In this document: one piece after another, positions 26,718 through 36,331 of the stretch | Layout of the letters: every line of letters begins with the position of its first letter | Numbering within the stretch: position 1 is the stretch's first letter | Source of the DNA: CAYGDP01 sp964348665 | Lineage (GTDB): Bacteria > Verrucomicrobiota > Verrucomicrobiia > Palsa-1439 > CAYGDP01 | Direction: 5' to 3' | Assembly (NCBI GenBank): GCA_964348665.1 | Contig: CAYGDP010000003.1 | Span: forward strand, 170,619-234,618 | Length of the DNA: 64,000 nucleotides | Translations under genes and position numbers: made by a program | The notes under the pieces: model-generated | Database searches by the model: none | Seen by the model: the letters and a program-made list of their open reading frames with translations, nothing else | Told to the model about the DNA's origin: nothing

Positions 26718-28655
26718 AAATTGTACGGCGACTGTTGTAGCACCCTTATCTTTTACCACTTCGACCGGGATCTTCCATGTTACTGTTTTTGTTTTGCACA
26801 CCGCATTTGGGCCATCGTTGCAATAATAGAAGGTCAGTTCGGCGCGAAGGTCGCCCTTTCCTGCTGCGGTAGTCTTGAAGGGGACCGTAACAGGGAGACG
26901 AACGCCTTCGCCGCTGGCAGAGGCTTGGGCGAGATCTAGCTTGATTACATCGCCATTGATTACACTGATGCGATAGCTGATGGGCGAGCCGGGGTTGAGC
27001 TTGAATCCTTTCGGGAATTTTACATCTATTTCAAGCGCGGCTTGTGTGTTGGCACGGAGAGTTTGTACGGGTAACGTGATTAGCTCACTTAGATCGGGAG
27101 GTTCGAGGCCGTTGATGGCCAGAGTGGTGACTTCGCCGCTCTTGAGATCGGCGACGCGTATGAGATGATTGTTCGTGTCAGCGATGAAAACTTTCCCTGA
27201 AGCGATGCTAAGGCCGCAAGGCTCGTAGAAACTGGCGGCTGCCAACTTGCCGTCAGCACGGCCATGTTTGCCGATGCCGAGCCAGGTCGTCGAAGTGCGC
27301 TTAAGTGGATCGACAATTTTGATTTTGTCGTTGTAGGTATCGGCGACATACAACAATCCATCGTGATGGGCGACACCAAGCGCATGTTGCAGGCGTGCGA
27401 TGTCCGCGCCGCCGTCAATGTCGCCAAACTCGAAGAGCGCTTCGCCAACGATGGTACGAACGTCGCCGGTTTTTATGTCTACTTCCCGGATGGAGCTGAC
27501 TTCACTATCGGCGACCCAAAGCTTTTTGCCATCTGTGGCCAATCCGCTGGGCTGCGCAAAGGCGGCTTGTTCTTTTGATCCGTCAATCCGGTCTTCGCGC
27601 CAACCCCCGGTGAAGGGACCGATTTTTTTGGTCTGCAAATCCATTGCCCAAATCGCGTGGACACCGGCCATGGCGATATAAAGTTTGTCACCAACCAGCG
27701 CGAGATCCCAGGGCGAACTGATGGACACCTTGAGAGGGTCGGCATCCAATCTCAAGCCCCGCGCTTGTTCGCCGTCGCCGGCGACGGTGGACACAGTTTT
27801 AGCTTTCAGATCAAGCGCGCGAATCATGTGGTTTTCCGTATCCGCGACGTAGAGGGTGTCGCCCCCAAGCGCCATTCCTTGCGGGTGATCAAATTCTGCA
27901 TCGTCGAATTTTCCGTCACGCTGACCGATGGCGCCGCTGCCGGCGACCGCAAGGACCTTGCCGCTGAAATCGGTGATGACGATGCGATTGTGATTGGAGT
28001 CGGAAATAAAAAGCCGCTGGGATTTTTCGTCGGCTAGAATCTTGCCGGGGTAGTTCAGGGGCGATGCAACGGTGCGCGGCTTGAAACGCTCCAGAGCGAG
28101 GGGAAGCGGCGTTTCATTGAGCTGTTTTTTTTCGCGCGAGGCTGCAACGAGTTTGCCGATGACGTTGTCGAGGGTGCGATAGTGGCCTTCACCACTTAGG
28201 TAGCCGACAAGATTGCCATCGGGATCAATGAGCCAAAGGGTTGGCCACGCATGGACAGAATACCGTCGCCAGATTTTCATGTCGGCATCGTTGACGACTG
28301 GATGCTCGATTTCGTAGCGCTTGATCGCCTCGCGAATGTTATCGCTGTCTTTCTCATTGGTGAACTTGGCTGAATGAACGCCGATAACGACCAATTCCTT
28401 CGGGTATTTTGCTTCGAGCTTTTTAAGGTCAGGGATGATGTGGATGCAATTGATACAGCAGAACGTCCAGAAATCGAGCAGCACGATTTTCCCCTTGAGT
28501 TCGGCGAGCTTGATGGGCTTGTCGGTGTTGAGCCACTCGACACCGCCTTCCAACTCGGGCGCGCGGACAGGCTCGCGAGGTTTTTCGTCCTGGGCCGTTG
28601 CACCGGCTCCGAGAAAGAATGCCATGACGGATGCGAATACAAGCAGTTTCATCAT
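26700..28655 (-). CDS. Exported thioredoxin-like and NHL-repeat protein (NHLRC2-like)
   Basis: 651 aa from the ATG at 28655, which overlaps the upstream stop as ATGA. A signal peptide (MMKLLVFASVMAFFLGAGATA) precedes a thioredoxin-like domain with FWTFCCINCIH, the CCINC redox motif known in NHLRC2, plus HSAKFTNEKD. Residues about 195-500 form an NHL beta-propeller (e.g. HPQGMALGGDTLYVADTENH and HALGVAHHDGLLYVADTYND). A C-terminal beta domain ends the protein. Probably periplasmic redox or structural function. Confidence 0.9.
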   Translation of the reverse strand: MMKLLVFASVMAFFLGAGATAQDEKPREPVRAPELEGGVEWLNTDKPIKLAELKGKIVLLDFWTFCCINCIHIIPDLKKLEAKYPKELVVIGVHSAKFTNEKDSDNIREAIKRYEIEHPVVNDADMKIWRRYSVHAWPTLWLIDPDGNLVGYLSGEGHYRTLDNVIGKLVAASREKKQLNETPLPLALERFKPRTVASPLNYPGKILADEKSQRLFISDSNHNRIVITDFSGKVLAVAGSGAIGQRDGKFDDAEFDHPQGMALGGDTLYVADTENHMIRALDLKAKTVSTVAGDGEQARGLRLDADPLKVSISSPWDLALVGDKLYIAMAGVHAIWAMDLQTKKIGPFTGGWREDRIDGSKEQAAFAQPSGLATDGKKLWVADSEVSSIREVDIKTGDVRTIVGEALFEFGDIDGGADIARLQHALGVAHHDGLLYVADTYNDKIKIVDPLKRTSTTWLGIGKHGRADGKLAAASFYEPCGLSIASGKVFIADTNNHLIRVADLKSGEVTTLAINGLEPPDLSELITLPVQTLRANTQAALEIDVKFPKGFKLNPGSPISYRISVINGDVIKLDLAQASASGEGVRLPVTVPFKTTAAGKGDLRAELTFYYCNDGPNAVCKTKTVTWKIPVEVVKDKGATTVAVQFLMKGM

Positions 28656-29365
28656 TCTTTTATGAAAAGGATCAAATGCTGCCACGGTAGCGTGTTCACG
28701 GTCTTCTGCCACTTGAGACCAACAGCTTCCATTTCCTTCTTCGCTTGCGCTTCGCTCAATTTGTGGACGAGTTTGATTGGCACTTTGGGGTCTTCCATTC
28801 GAAACTCCACCAGCGCAACGCGGCCGCCCTGTTTCAGCGATTTTTTGATCGCGAGCATTTCTTCATACGGAAATTCTAGCTCATGATACACATCCACCAT
28901 CAATACCAAATCCACAGCACCCTCGGGCAGCTTCGGGTCGCTCTCGGTGCCGAGCACGCCTTCAACATTGGTGATTCCAAGCTCTTTGGCCTTATCGGCG
29001 AGCAGATCTAGCATTTCTTGCTGGATATCCACGCCCAACACTTTTCCTTTTGCACCGACTAGCGGTGACATCCGGAACGCGTGATAGCCGGTGCCGACCC
29101 CGACATCGGCCACGACCATTCCGGGTTTCAGCTCCAGCGCCTCAATCATTTTTTGAGGAGATTCCTCGCGCTCCCGTTCGGGCCGCTCCAGCCAGTCCGC
29201 CGCCTGATGCCCCATCACCCGCGCGATTTCCCGCCCCATATAGAACTTGCCGATGCCGTTGGGATCGTGCTCTTTGCGAAGTTCGTACCTCGATGGATCC
29301 TGGCCGAAAAGTGCCAGCGGCAGAAACGTCACCAAAAGCAACCAGCGGAACAAGCTGCGTCTCAT
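28652..29365 (-). CDS. Exported class I SAM-dependent methyltransferase-like protein
   Basis: 237 aa from MRRSLFRWLLLVTFLPLALF at 29365, a clear signal peptide; the frame's earlier starts would bury it. Conserved blocks are NGIGKFYMGREIARVMGH, WLERPERE, motif I VADVGVGTGYHAF and LVLMVDVYHELEF. A Rossmann methyltransferase exported from the cytoplasm is odd because SAM is cytoplasmic; the same layout recurs in PVC bacteria as far as I recall. Translationally coupled to the thioredoxin-NHL gene. Confidence 0.85.
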   Translation of the reverse strand: MRRSLFRWLLLVTFLPLALFGQDPSRYELRKEHDPNGIGKFYMGREIARVMGHQAADWLERPEREREESPQKMIEALELKPGMVVADVGVGTGYHAFRMSPLVGAKGKVLGVDIQQEMLDLLADKAKELGITNVEGVLGTESDPKLPEGAVDLVLMVDVYHELEFPYEEMLAIKKSLKQGGRVALVEFRMEDPKVPIKLVHKLSEAQAKKEMEAVGLKWQKTVNTLPWQHLILFIKE

Positions 29366-29387
29366 TACGAGGAACGTAACACAGTTT

Positions 29388-29461
29388 TTGTAGCTGCGAA
29401 ACCTTTTCGCTGCGACCATACGCAACCGCGAGCCAGCCGCGAATGGGATTCGCGGCTACAA
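29388..29461. repeat. TTGTAGC-ended inverted repeat, copy 1
   Basis: The left end TTGTAGCTGCGAA is mirrored by TTCGCGGCTACAA on the right, with a short GC-rich middle. The right end abuts the ACT gene stop codon. The same end motif recurs at 52092-52188, so this is a dispersed palindromic (REP-like) element; it may also act as a transcript stabiliser or terminator. Confidence 0.75.
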
Positions 29462-29462
29462 A

Positions 29463-29858
29463 CTATTTGCCGCGTAGGACTTGCAATGCGCGTTTGGCGT
29501 CGTTGACACGGAGGATCAGAAGACCTTTGGTGGTCTGTGGCGCGGTGGCACAGTAGGCGTATTCGATGTTGATCCGATGTTCGGCGAGCTTGTGGGCGAT
29601 GGCGGAGAGGCTGCCGGGTTTGTTGCTGCCACCCAGCATCAAAACTTCACGCGCGACGACGAGCGTGCCGTGTTCCTCGAATACGCGGAGTGCCTTTCGC
29701 GGGTCGCTGACAACGAGACGGACGACGGCGTGATCCACGGTATCGGAGATGCTCAGCGCATAGATGTTGATTTTCTCGGCAGCCATCGCGTCGCAGACGC
29801 GCGCAAGCGTGCCCGGTTTGTTTTCGATGAAAATGGAAAGCTGTTGGGCGATTTGCAT
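29463..29858 (-). CDS. Tandem ACT-domain protein
   Basis: 131 aa consisting of two ACT domains: IAQQLSIFIENKPGTLARVCDAM (about 3-65) and VLMLGGSNKPGSLSAIAHKL (about 72-131). Both carry the N/K-PG turn that binds amino acids. The ATG at 29858 has AAGGAGG upstream. It follows gltD on the same strand after an 85-bp gap with AT-rich repeat words. Likely an amino acid sensor; no catalytic domain is attached. Confidence 0.9.
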   Translation of the reverse strand: MQIAQQLSIFIENKPGTLARVCDAMAAEKINIYALSISDTVDHAVVRLVVSDPRKALRVFEEHGTLVVAREVLMLGGSNKPGSLSAIAHKLAEHRINIEYAYCATAPQTTKGLLILRVNDAKRALQVLRGK

Positions 29859-29884
29859 GGTAACCTCCTTGGTTAGTTGTCACC

Positions 29885-29936
29885 TTAAATTGCCACAAAG
29901 AAACGCAAACACCACAAAATTCTTTCGCGTTTCGCA
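29885..29936. repeat. Word-like single arm between gltD and the ACT gene
   Basis: TTGCCACAAAGAAACGCAAA and CACCACAAAATTC, followed by TTTCGCGTTTCGC, give a short repeat-like spacer of the same style as 31441-31507. It fills most of the 85-bp gap. Confidence 0.45.
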
Positions 29937-29943
29937 AAAAAAT

Positions 29944-31428
29944 CTACGGCAGGTCGGTGCTTCCCATCAGGTAGCGGTCGCACTCGCGGGCGGCGCCGCG
30001 GCCTTCGTTGATGGCCCAGACGATTAGGCTCTGGCCGCGCCGCATATCACCTGCGGCGAAAACGCCCGGGATGTTCGTCGTAAATTTGCCGTGCTCGGCC
30101 TTTGCGTTGCTGCGCTCGTCCCGTTCGATGTTGAGGCTTTTTAAGACCGTGTCTTCCGGGCCGAGGAAACCCATCGCCAGCAAGACCAATTGTGTGGGCA
30201 GGACTTTTTCCGTGCCCGGGACATTTTTGGGGATAAACCGGCCTTTGTCATCCTTCTCCCATTTCACGCTGACGACGTGGATTTCTTTGACGTGACCCTT
30301 GTCATCTCCGACGAATTTTGTGGCAGTGGTCAAATAGACGCGTGGGTCATCGCCGAACTTCGCCTTTGCTTCGGCCTGGCCATAGTCGAGCAAATAAACT
30401 TTCGGCCATTGTGGCCATGGATTGTCGGGCTGGCGCGACATCGGCGGTTTCGGCAAAATTTCCAACTGCACAAGGCTGCGGCAGCCATGTCGCATTGAAG
30501 TGCCGACGCAATCGGTGCCGGTATCGCCGCCGCCGATCACGACGACATCTTTTCCTGCCGCCGAAATAAAATCGCCATTGCGTTTGCCGTCGAGCAGGCT
30601 CTTGGTGTTCATGTGCAAGAAGCGCACCGCGAAATGTATGCCATGGAGATCGCGCCCCGGAGTCGGCAGGTCGCGCGCCTTGGTCGCGCCGCCGGCGAGA
30701 ATGACAGCGTCAAATTCGGCCATGAGTTCCTCGGCGGGATAATCCTTGCCGACCTCGGTATTGGTCACAAACTTTACTCCTTCGGCTGCCATCAAATCCA
30801 CGCGTCGCTGGACGACTTTCTGTTTGTCCAATTTCATGTTTGGGATGCCGTACATGAGCAGGCCGCCGATCCGGTCGGCGCGCTCGAAGACCGTGACTAA
30901 ATGTCCCGCTTTATTGAGCTGCGCCGCCGCGGAGAGTCCCGCGGGTCCGGAACCAACCACGGCTACTTTTTTGCCAGTGCGTTTAGCCGGCGGTTGCGGC
31001 TTTGCCCAACCTTCCTCAAAGGCCTTGTCAATAATCGCGCACTCGATATTTTTGATGGTGACAGGAGGCGAGTGAATCCCCAGCACGCACGACCCTTCGC
31101 ACGGTGCGGGACAAACACGGCCGGTAAATTCTGGAAAATTATTGGTAAGCATCAGCCGCTCATAAGCTTCCTGCCAGCGTCCGCGATAGACGAGGTCGTT
31201 CCATTCGGGAATCAGGTTGTTGATGGGACAACCCGATGCCATGCCTGCCACGAGCGATCCGTTATGGCAGAATGGAATGCCGCAATCCATACAGCGCGCG
31301 CCCTGCTCCTGCAGTTTCGGCTCGGGCATGTGCAGATGAAACTCGTTCCAATCCTGAATGCGCGCGACCGGTTCACGGTCCTGCGGTAATTCGCGATTAA
31401 TTTCGAGGAAGCCTGTTGGTTTGCCCAT
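29944..31428 (-). CDS. gltD: Glutamate synthase [NADPH] small subunit
   Basis: 494 aa, an FAD- and NADPH-dependent electron donor to GltB. The N-terminal region binds two 4Fe-4S clusters: CMDCGIPFCHNG, CPINNLIPEWNDLVYRGRW and CPAPCEGSC. The FAD motif VAVVGSGPAGLSAAAQL and the NADPH motif VVIGGGDTGTDCVG follow, and the protein ends with PGVFAAGDMRRGQSLIVWAI. Downstream of gltB with an 87-bp gap filled by word-like sequence. Confidence 0.97.
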   Translation of the reverse strand: MGKPTGFLEINRELPQDREPVARIQDWNEFHLHMPEPKLQEQGARCMDCGIPFCHNGSLVAGMASGCPINNLIPEWNDLVYRGRWQEAYERLMLTNNFPEFTGRVCPAPCEGSCVLGIHSPPVTIKNIECAIIDKAFEEGWAKPQPPAKRTGKKVAVVGSGPAGLSAAAQLNKAGHLVTVFERADRIGGLLMYGIPNMKLDKQKVVQRRVDLMAAEGVKFVTNTEVGKDYPAEELMAEFDAVILAGGATKARDLPTPGRDLHGIHFAVRFLHMNTKSLLDGKRNGDFISAAGKDVVVIGGGDTGTDCVGTSMRHGCRSLVQLEILPKPPMSRQPDNPWPQWPKVYLLDYGQAEAKAKFGDDPRVYLTTATKFVGDDKGHVKEIHVVSVKWEKDDKGRFIPKNVPGTEKVLPTQLVLLAMGFLGPEDTVLKSLNIERDERSNAKAEHGKFTTNIPGVFAAGDMRRGQSLIVWAINEGRGAARECDRYLMGSTDLP

Positions 31429-31440
31429 ATAATTAAAAAA

Positions 31441-31507
31441 TAGAAGCCCGCGAAATACGCAAAAAGGCGCGAAAGGAAAAAACTTTTTCGCGTTTTTCGT
31501 GTGTTTC
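31441..31507. repeat. Word-like inverted-arm element between gltB and gltD
   Basis: The arm CCGCGAAATACGCAAAAAGG with GCGCGAAAGG is followed by CTTTTTCGCGTTTTTCG and TGTGTTTCGTGGG. The two halves can pair over about 25 bases with mismatches. It lies in the 87-bp spacer of the gltBD pair and might attenuate gltD expression. Related single arms (CACAAAGAAACGCAAACACC) lie at 29885-29936 and near 37740. Confidence 0.65.
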
Positions 31508-31515
31508 GTGGGTCA

Positions 31516-34500
31516 TCAGTTTCCTCCTACACGCGCGAGGTCGTGCGCGTTGGCTTCGAACGCTGCCATTACGGCGTCGTCACCGCTCAAGCCCGATTTT
31601 TTGGCGGTTTCGATTGCTTCCAAGACGCGTTTGTAATCTTTTGGCATGACTTTGACGAATTTGGGGACCATTTCATCCCACAGTTTCAGAATGTTCTTGG
31701 CGCGCTCGCTGCCCGTATATTGCGCGTGACGCTCGGTCATGGCGCGGACTTCGGCGATCTCGTCTTTGTTCTCCAGTTTTTCCAGTCCGACCATTGCCGG
31801 GTTCACCAATTTCGGGAAATTGCCCGCGACATCAAGAATGTAGGCGACACCGCCCGACATGCCTGCGGCGAAGTTGCGTCCCGTGGGTCCGAGCACGACC
31901 ACGCGTCCGCCGGTCATGTATTCGCAGCCATGATCGCCGACGGATTCGACGACTGCGTTGACGCCGCTGTTGCGCACGCCAAAACGTTCGCCTGCCATGC
32001 CGCGAATGTAAATCTCGCCTTTGGTTGCCCCATAGAGCGCCACGTTGCCGATAATGATATTTTCCTCCGGCACAAACGTCGAGCCTTTCGGTGGATAGAT
32101 AATGAGCCTGCCGCCTGATAATCCTTTGCCGACGTAATCGTTCGCGTCACCTTCCAATTCGAGCGTGATGCCCTGCGGCACAAAAGCACCCAAGCTCTGT
32201 CCGGCCGATCCGGTGAATTTGAGATGAATCGTGTCGTCGGGCAATCCTTTCGGGCCGTGGCGACGCGTCAGTTCGCTCCCGAGAATTGTGCCAACGACGC
32301 GGTTGGTATTCTTGATGGGCAGCTCGGCGCGCACCTTCTCACCACGTTCGAGCGCGGGCGCGCAGAGTTTGAGCAGCGTTGTGTTATCGAGTGCCTTGTC
32401 GAGGCCATGGTCTTGTGAAATCTGGCAGTAACGGCCAATTTCCGATCCGACTTCGGGCTGATAGAGAATCTTCGAGAAATCCAGGCCGCGCAATTTCCAG
32501 TGCTCGATCGCTTTCTTTGGGTCGAGACGGTCGGTGCGGCCAATCATTTCGTTGACCGTTCGGAAACCGAGTTGCGCCATGATCTCGCGCATTTCTTGAG
32601 CGATCATTTGCATGAAATTGGCGACGTGCGCGGGATCGCCAGTGAACTTTGCGCGCAGTTGTGGGTCTTGCGTCGCTACGCCGACCGGGCAGGTATTGAG
32701 ATGGCAAACGCGCATCATGATGCAGCCGAGCGCAACGAGCGGTGACGTCGCAAATCCGAACTCTTCCGCGCCCAGCATCGCGGCGATGATGACGTCGCGG
32801 CCAGTCTTGAGCTGTCCATCGGTTTCGACGGCGATCCGGCTACGGAGATTGTTGAGCACGAGCGTTTGATGGGTCTCCGCCAATCCCAATTCCCACGGAA
32901 TCCCCGCGTGTTTGATGCTGGAGAGAGGTGATGCGCCCGTGCCGCCGTCGTGACCGCTGATGAGCACGACATCGGCGTGCGCCTTGGCGACGCCGGCGGC
33001 GATCGTGCCAACGCCAACTTCGGCGACGAGTTTCACACTGATGCGCGCGTTGTGGTTGGAATTCTTGAGGTCATGAATCAGCTCCGCCAAATCTTCGATG
33101 GAATAAATATCGTGATGGGGTGGGGGAGAAATAAGTCCGACGCCGGGCGTGGCATAGCGTACTTTGGCGATCCAGGGATAGACTTTGCTGCCGGGCAGTT
33201 CTCCGCCTTCGCCGGGTTTGGCGCCCTGCGCCATTTTGATTTGCAGTTCCTTGGCGTTGACGAGGTAATAGCTAGTGACGCCGAAGCGGCCACTGGCGAC
33301 TTGTTTGATGGCGCTGTTTTTGCTGTCGCCATTCGGTTCCAATTGATATCGAGCAGGGTCTTCGCCGCCTTCGCCGGTGTTGCTTTTGCCGCCGATGCGG
33401 TTCATCGCGATGGCAAGCGCTTCATGTGCTTCCTTGCTGATCGAGCCATAGCTCATCGCGCCGGTCTTGAAACGTTTGACGATGTTTTCGACCGGTTCGA
33501 CTTCTTCGATCGGGATTGGATTGGGCGAGACTTTGAAGTCGAGCATCCCGCGCAAGGTACAATAGTGTTTTGATTGATCATTGACCGACTGCGAATATTC
33601 TTTGAACACCTTGAAATTGTTGGTGCGACAGGCGAGTTGAAGTTTGTGGACGGTTTCGGGGTTGAACAGATGATACTCGCCGTCGCGTCGCCACTGGTAT
33701 TGGCCGCCGGGTTCGAGCGCGTCGTCGTTGGCGGGACGACTGGGGAATGCGTGTTGATGACGCGAGATGGCCTCTTTCGCGAGGACGTCAATTCCGATGC
33801 CGCCGACGCGCGAGGCTGTCCATGTGAAGTATTTATTGATGACCGAATCATCCAAGCCGATGGCCTCGAAAATTTGCGCTCCGCGATAGCTTTGGATAGT
33901 GGAGATGCCCATCTTGGCCATCGTCTTGACGATGCTCTTGGTGACGGCTTTGAGATAGTTTTTGACGGCTTTCTTGTGATCAATGCCCTTCAGCACACCT
34001 TCGTGGATCATATCGTCGAAGGTCTCGAAGGCGAGATAGGGATTGATCGCGCCTGCGCCGTAACCGATGAGCAGGCAGTAGTGGTGGACTTCACGCGGCT
34101 CGCCGGTCTCGATCACGATCCCGCACCGGGTACGCGTGCCTTCGCGGATGAGATGATGATGCACTGCGGCGACGGCCAGCAAGGCGGGGATGGGCGCGTG
34201 CTCGCGGTTGAGACCGCGATCAGAGAGAATTACAATGTTTGCGCCATCGGCGATGGCGCGGCTGGCTTTTTTGCAGAGATGATCGAGCGCTGTCTCCAAG
34301 CCCGCGCCGCCTTTTGCGACTTCAAAGAGCATTGGGAGAATCGCAGATTTGAAATGGGGCGACTTGATGTGGCGCAATTTCTTGAATTCCTCGTTGGTCA
34401 GGATCGGGCTTTGCAGTTGGATCTGGCGACAGCTTTCCGGTTTCGGCGCGAGCAGGTTGCCTTCCGAACCGACGGTGGTCACGGTCGAGGTGATGATTTC

Positions 34501-36111
34501 TTCACGGATGCAATCAATCGGTGGGTTGGTGACTTGCGCGAAGAGTTGCTTGAAATAATTGTAGAGGAGCTGCGGTTTGTTGGAGAGCACGGCCAACGGC
34601 GTGTCGGTGCCCATCGAGCCGATGGGATTGACGCCGTCCTTTGCCATCGGCGCAAGAATGAAACGCAAATCCTCAAACGTGTACCCAAATGCTTTTTGTC
34701 TCTCGAAAACGGTGTGATGATCTGGTTCGTGAACGTGCGGAGGGTCCGGAACTTCCTCTAGAGGGATCAGATTGTCTTTGAGCCAGACTTGATACGGATG
34801 TTCGCGGGTGATCTTCCCTTTGAGTTCTTCATCCGCCACGATTTTTCCTGCTTCGGTATCAATCAGAAACATTCGTCCCGGTTGGAGACGGCCTTTTTGC
34901 AAAACGCGGTCGGGCGAGACTTCCAGCACGCCTACCTCCGATGCCATTACCACCAAATCATCTTTTGTCACGTAATAGCGCGAGGGGCGCAGGCCGTTCC
35001 GGTCGAGGACTGCGCCGATACGAAGGCCGTCGGTGAACGCGATCGAAGCCGGTCCGTCCCACGGCTCCATCAGGCAGCTATGATACTGATAGAACGCCTT
35101 CTTCTCGGCGTTCATCGCGTCGTCGCTCGACCACGGTTCGGGAATCATCATCATGACCGCGTGCGGCAACGACCGGCCGCCCAGCACGAGAAATTCCAAC
35201 GCATTATCGAACATGGCCGAGTCGCTGCCCGATTCGTCAATGATGGGGAAGATTTTCTTGATATCGTCGCCGAACAGGTCGGATTCGAGCATTGCTTGCC
35301 GCGCGTGCATCCAGTTGATATTTCCGCGGAGCGTGTTGATTTCGCCGTTGTGCGACAGATAACGATACGGATGCGACCGATACCAACTGGGAAATGTATT
35401 GGTGCTAAACCGCGAATGCACCATGGCCATCGCGCTCTCGACAGCGGGATCGGCGAGGTCGGGATAGTATTCTTCGACCTGTTCCGACATGAGCATCCCT
35501 TTATAGACGATGGTTTTATAGGAAAGGCTGGCAACGTAGAAAAATTCTCCGCCCGCTATGCCCGCATGGCGGATCGCGCTCTCGGCGCGTTTGCGAATCA
35601 CATAAAGTTTCCGTTCGAACGCCATGTCGTCCGAAATCTTGGAATTGCGCCCGATAAAAATCTGCCGGATACATGGTTCGCCGGCCTTTGCCGTGTAGCC
35701 AAGCGTTGCATTGATGGTTGGCACGCTTCGCCAGCCGAGGACCTTCTGTCCTTCCGCCTGAATAACTTCCTCAAAAATCTTTTCGCATTCCTTTCGATGT
35801 TGCGCATCCGGCGGGAGGTACACCATGCCGACGCCGTAGTCGCCTGCGGACGGCAACGTGATTTTGGATTCTTTGCAGGCTTTTTTGAGAAATTCGTGAG
35901 GTAGTTGGAGCAAAATGCCCGCGCCGTCGCCCGTGTTCGCCTCGCAGCCGCACGCGCCGCGGTGACGCAGGTTTAAGAGGATACCTAACGCCTGATGGAT
36001 GATCTGGTTCGACTGGCGACCTTTGACGTTGACGACGAAGCCGACGCCACAGGAGTCATGCTCGAAACGTGGGTCGTAAAGACCTTGCGCTGGAGGCTCG
36101 AATACCCGCAT
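31516..36111 (-). CDS. gltB: Glutamate synthase large subunit
   Basis: About 1531 aa from the ATG at 36111; an ATG at 36132 is also possible. The N-terminal Ntn amidotransferase has HDSCGVGFV, whose Cys becomes residue 1 after propeptide removal. The central and FMN-binding domains follow, with SVKLVAEVGVGTIAAGVAKA and SGHDGGTGASPLSSIKHAG. The 3Fe-4S site is CIMMRVCHLNTC. The C-terminal GXGXG domain begins near GRLIIYPPKGST. Makes glutamate from glutamine and 2-oxoglutarate with GltD. Confidence 0.97.
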   Translation of the reverse strand: MRVFEPPAQGLYDPRFEHDSCGVGFVVNVKGRQSNQIIHQALGILLNLRHRGACGCEANTGDGAGILLQLPHEFLKKACKESKITLPSAGDYGVGMVYLPPDAQHRKECEKIFEEVIQAEGQKVLGWRSVPTINATLGYTAKAGEPCIRQIFIGRNSKISDDMAFERKLYVIRKRAESAIRHAGIAGGEFFYVASLSYKTIVYKGMLMSEQVEEYYPDLADPAVESAMAMVHSRFSTNTFPSWYRSHPYRYLSHNGEINTLRGNINWMHARQAMLESDLFGDDIKKIFPIIDESGSDSAMFDNALEFLVLGGRSLPHAVMMMIPEPWSSDDAMNAEKKAFYQYHSCLMEPWDGPASIAFTDGLRIGAVLDRNGLRPSRYYVTKDDLVVMASEVGVLEVSPDRVLQKGRLQPGRMFLIDTEAGKIVADEELKGKITREHPYQVWLKDNLIPLEEVPDPPHVHEPDHHTVFERQKAFGYTFEDLRFILAPMAKDGVNPIGSMGTDTPLAVLSNKPQLLYNYFKQLFAQVTNPPIDCIREEIITSTVTTVGSEGNLLAPKPESCRQIQLQSPILTNEEFKKLRHIKSPHFKSAILPMLFEVAKGGAGLETALDHLCKKASRAIADGANIVILSDRGLNREHAPIPALLAVAAVHHHLIREGTRTRCGIVIETGEPREVHHYCLLIGYGAGAINPYLAFETFDDMIHEGVLKGIDHKKAVKNYLKAVTKSIVKTMAKMGISTIQSYRGAQIFEAIGLDDSVINKYFTWTASRVGGIGIDVLAKEAISRHQHAFPSRPANDDALEPGGQYQWRRDGEYHLFNPETVHKLQLACRTNNFKVFKEYSQSVNDQSKHYCTLRGMLDFKVSPNPIPIEEVEPVENIVKRFKTGAMSYGSISKEAHEALAIAMNRIGGKSNTGEGGEDPARYQLEPNGDSKNSAIKQVASGRFGVTSYYLVNAKELQIKMAQGAKPGEGGELPGSKVYPWIAKVRYATPGVGLISPPPHHDIYSIEDLAELIHDLKNSNHNARISVKLVAEVGVGTIAAGVAKAHADVVLISGHDGGTGASPLSSIKHAGIPWELGLAETHQTLVLNNLRSRIAVETDGQLKTGRDVIIAAMLGAEEFGFATSPLVALGCIMMRVCHLNTCPVGVATQDPQLRAKFTGDPAHVANFMQMIAQEMREIMAQLGFRTVNEMIGRTDRLDPKKAIEHWKLRGLDFSKILYQPEVGSEIGRYCQISQDHGLDKALDNTTLLKLCAPALERGEKVRAELPIKNTNRVVGTILGSELTRRHGPKGLPDDTIHLKFTGSAGQSLGAFVPQGITLELEGDANDYVGKGLSGGRLIIYPPKGSTFVPEENIIIGNVALYGATKGEIYIRGMAGERFGVRNSGVNAVVESVGDHGCEYMTGGRVVVLGPTGRNFAAGMSGGVAYILDVAGNFPKLVNPAMVGLEKLENKDEIAEVRAMTERHAQYTGSERAKNILKLWDEMVPKFVKVMPKDYKRVLEAIETAKKSGLSGDDAVMAAFEANAHDLARVGGN

Positions 36112-36331
36112 ATGTTTTCCACTGCCCTTCATGTTTTGACTTGGGTGACAACGGATTCTATCAGGAGATTTTTCCATCGCAACAAAAAAATGACAGGATT
36201 TTTGGGTAGTAAGCGTATGTCAGCCATTCGTAAGGTTCAAATGTCTAATTTAGGACAAAAACAAGCTGTTTTAGGCATATACAAGCCAATTCGCTTGCAT
36301 TTCCACGGCCATTCGAGTAGAAATCGTGCCA
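36112..36331. promoter_or_regulatory. Divergent control region gltB / Lrp-type regulator
   Basis: This gap between divergent gltB and the Lrp-type gene is AT-richer than its surroundings. It contains two spaced TTTAGG/TTTTAGG words (about 36248-36275) with AT-rich flanks, a plausible operator for an Lrp/AsnC dimer. No convincing -35/-10 pair could be fixed by eye. Confidence 0.35.

Noticed and set aside
33574..35904. Two long plus-strand open frames opposite gltB
   Set aside because: They are opposite strand shadows of a highly conserved gene in GC-rich DNA and lack any domain signature.
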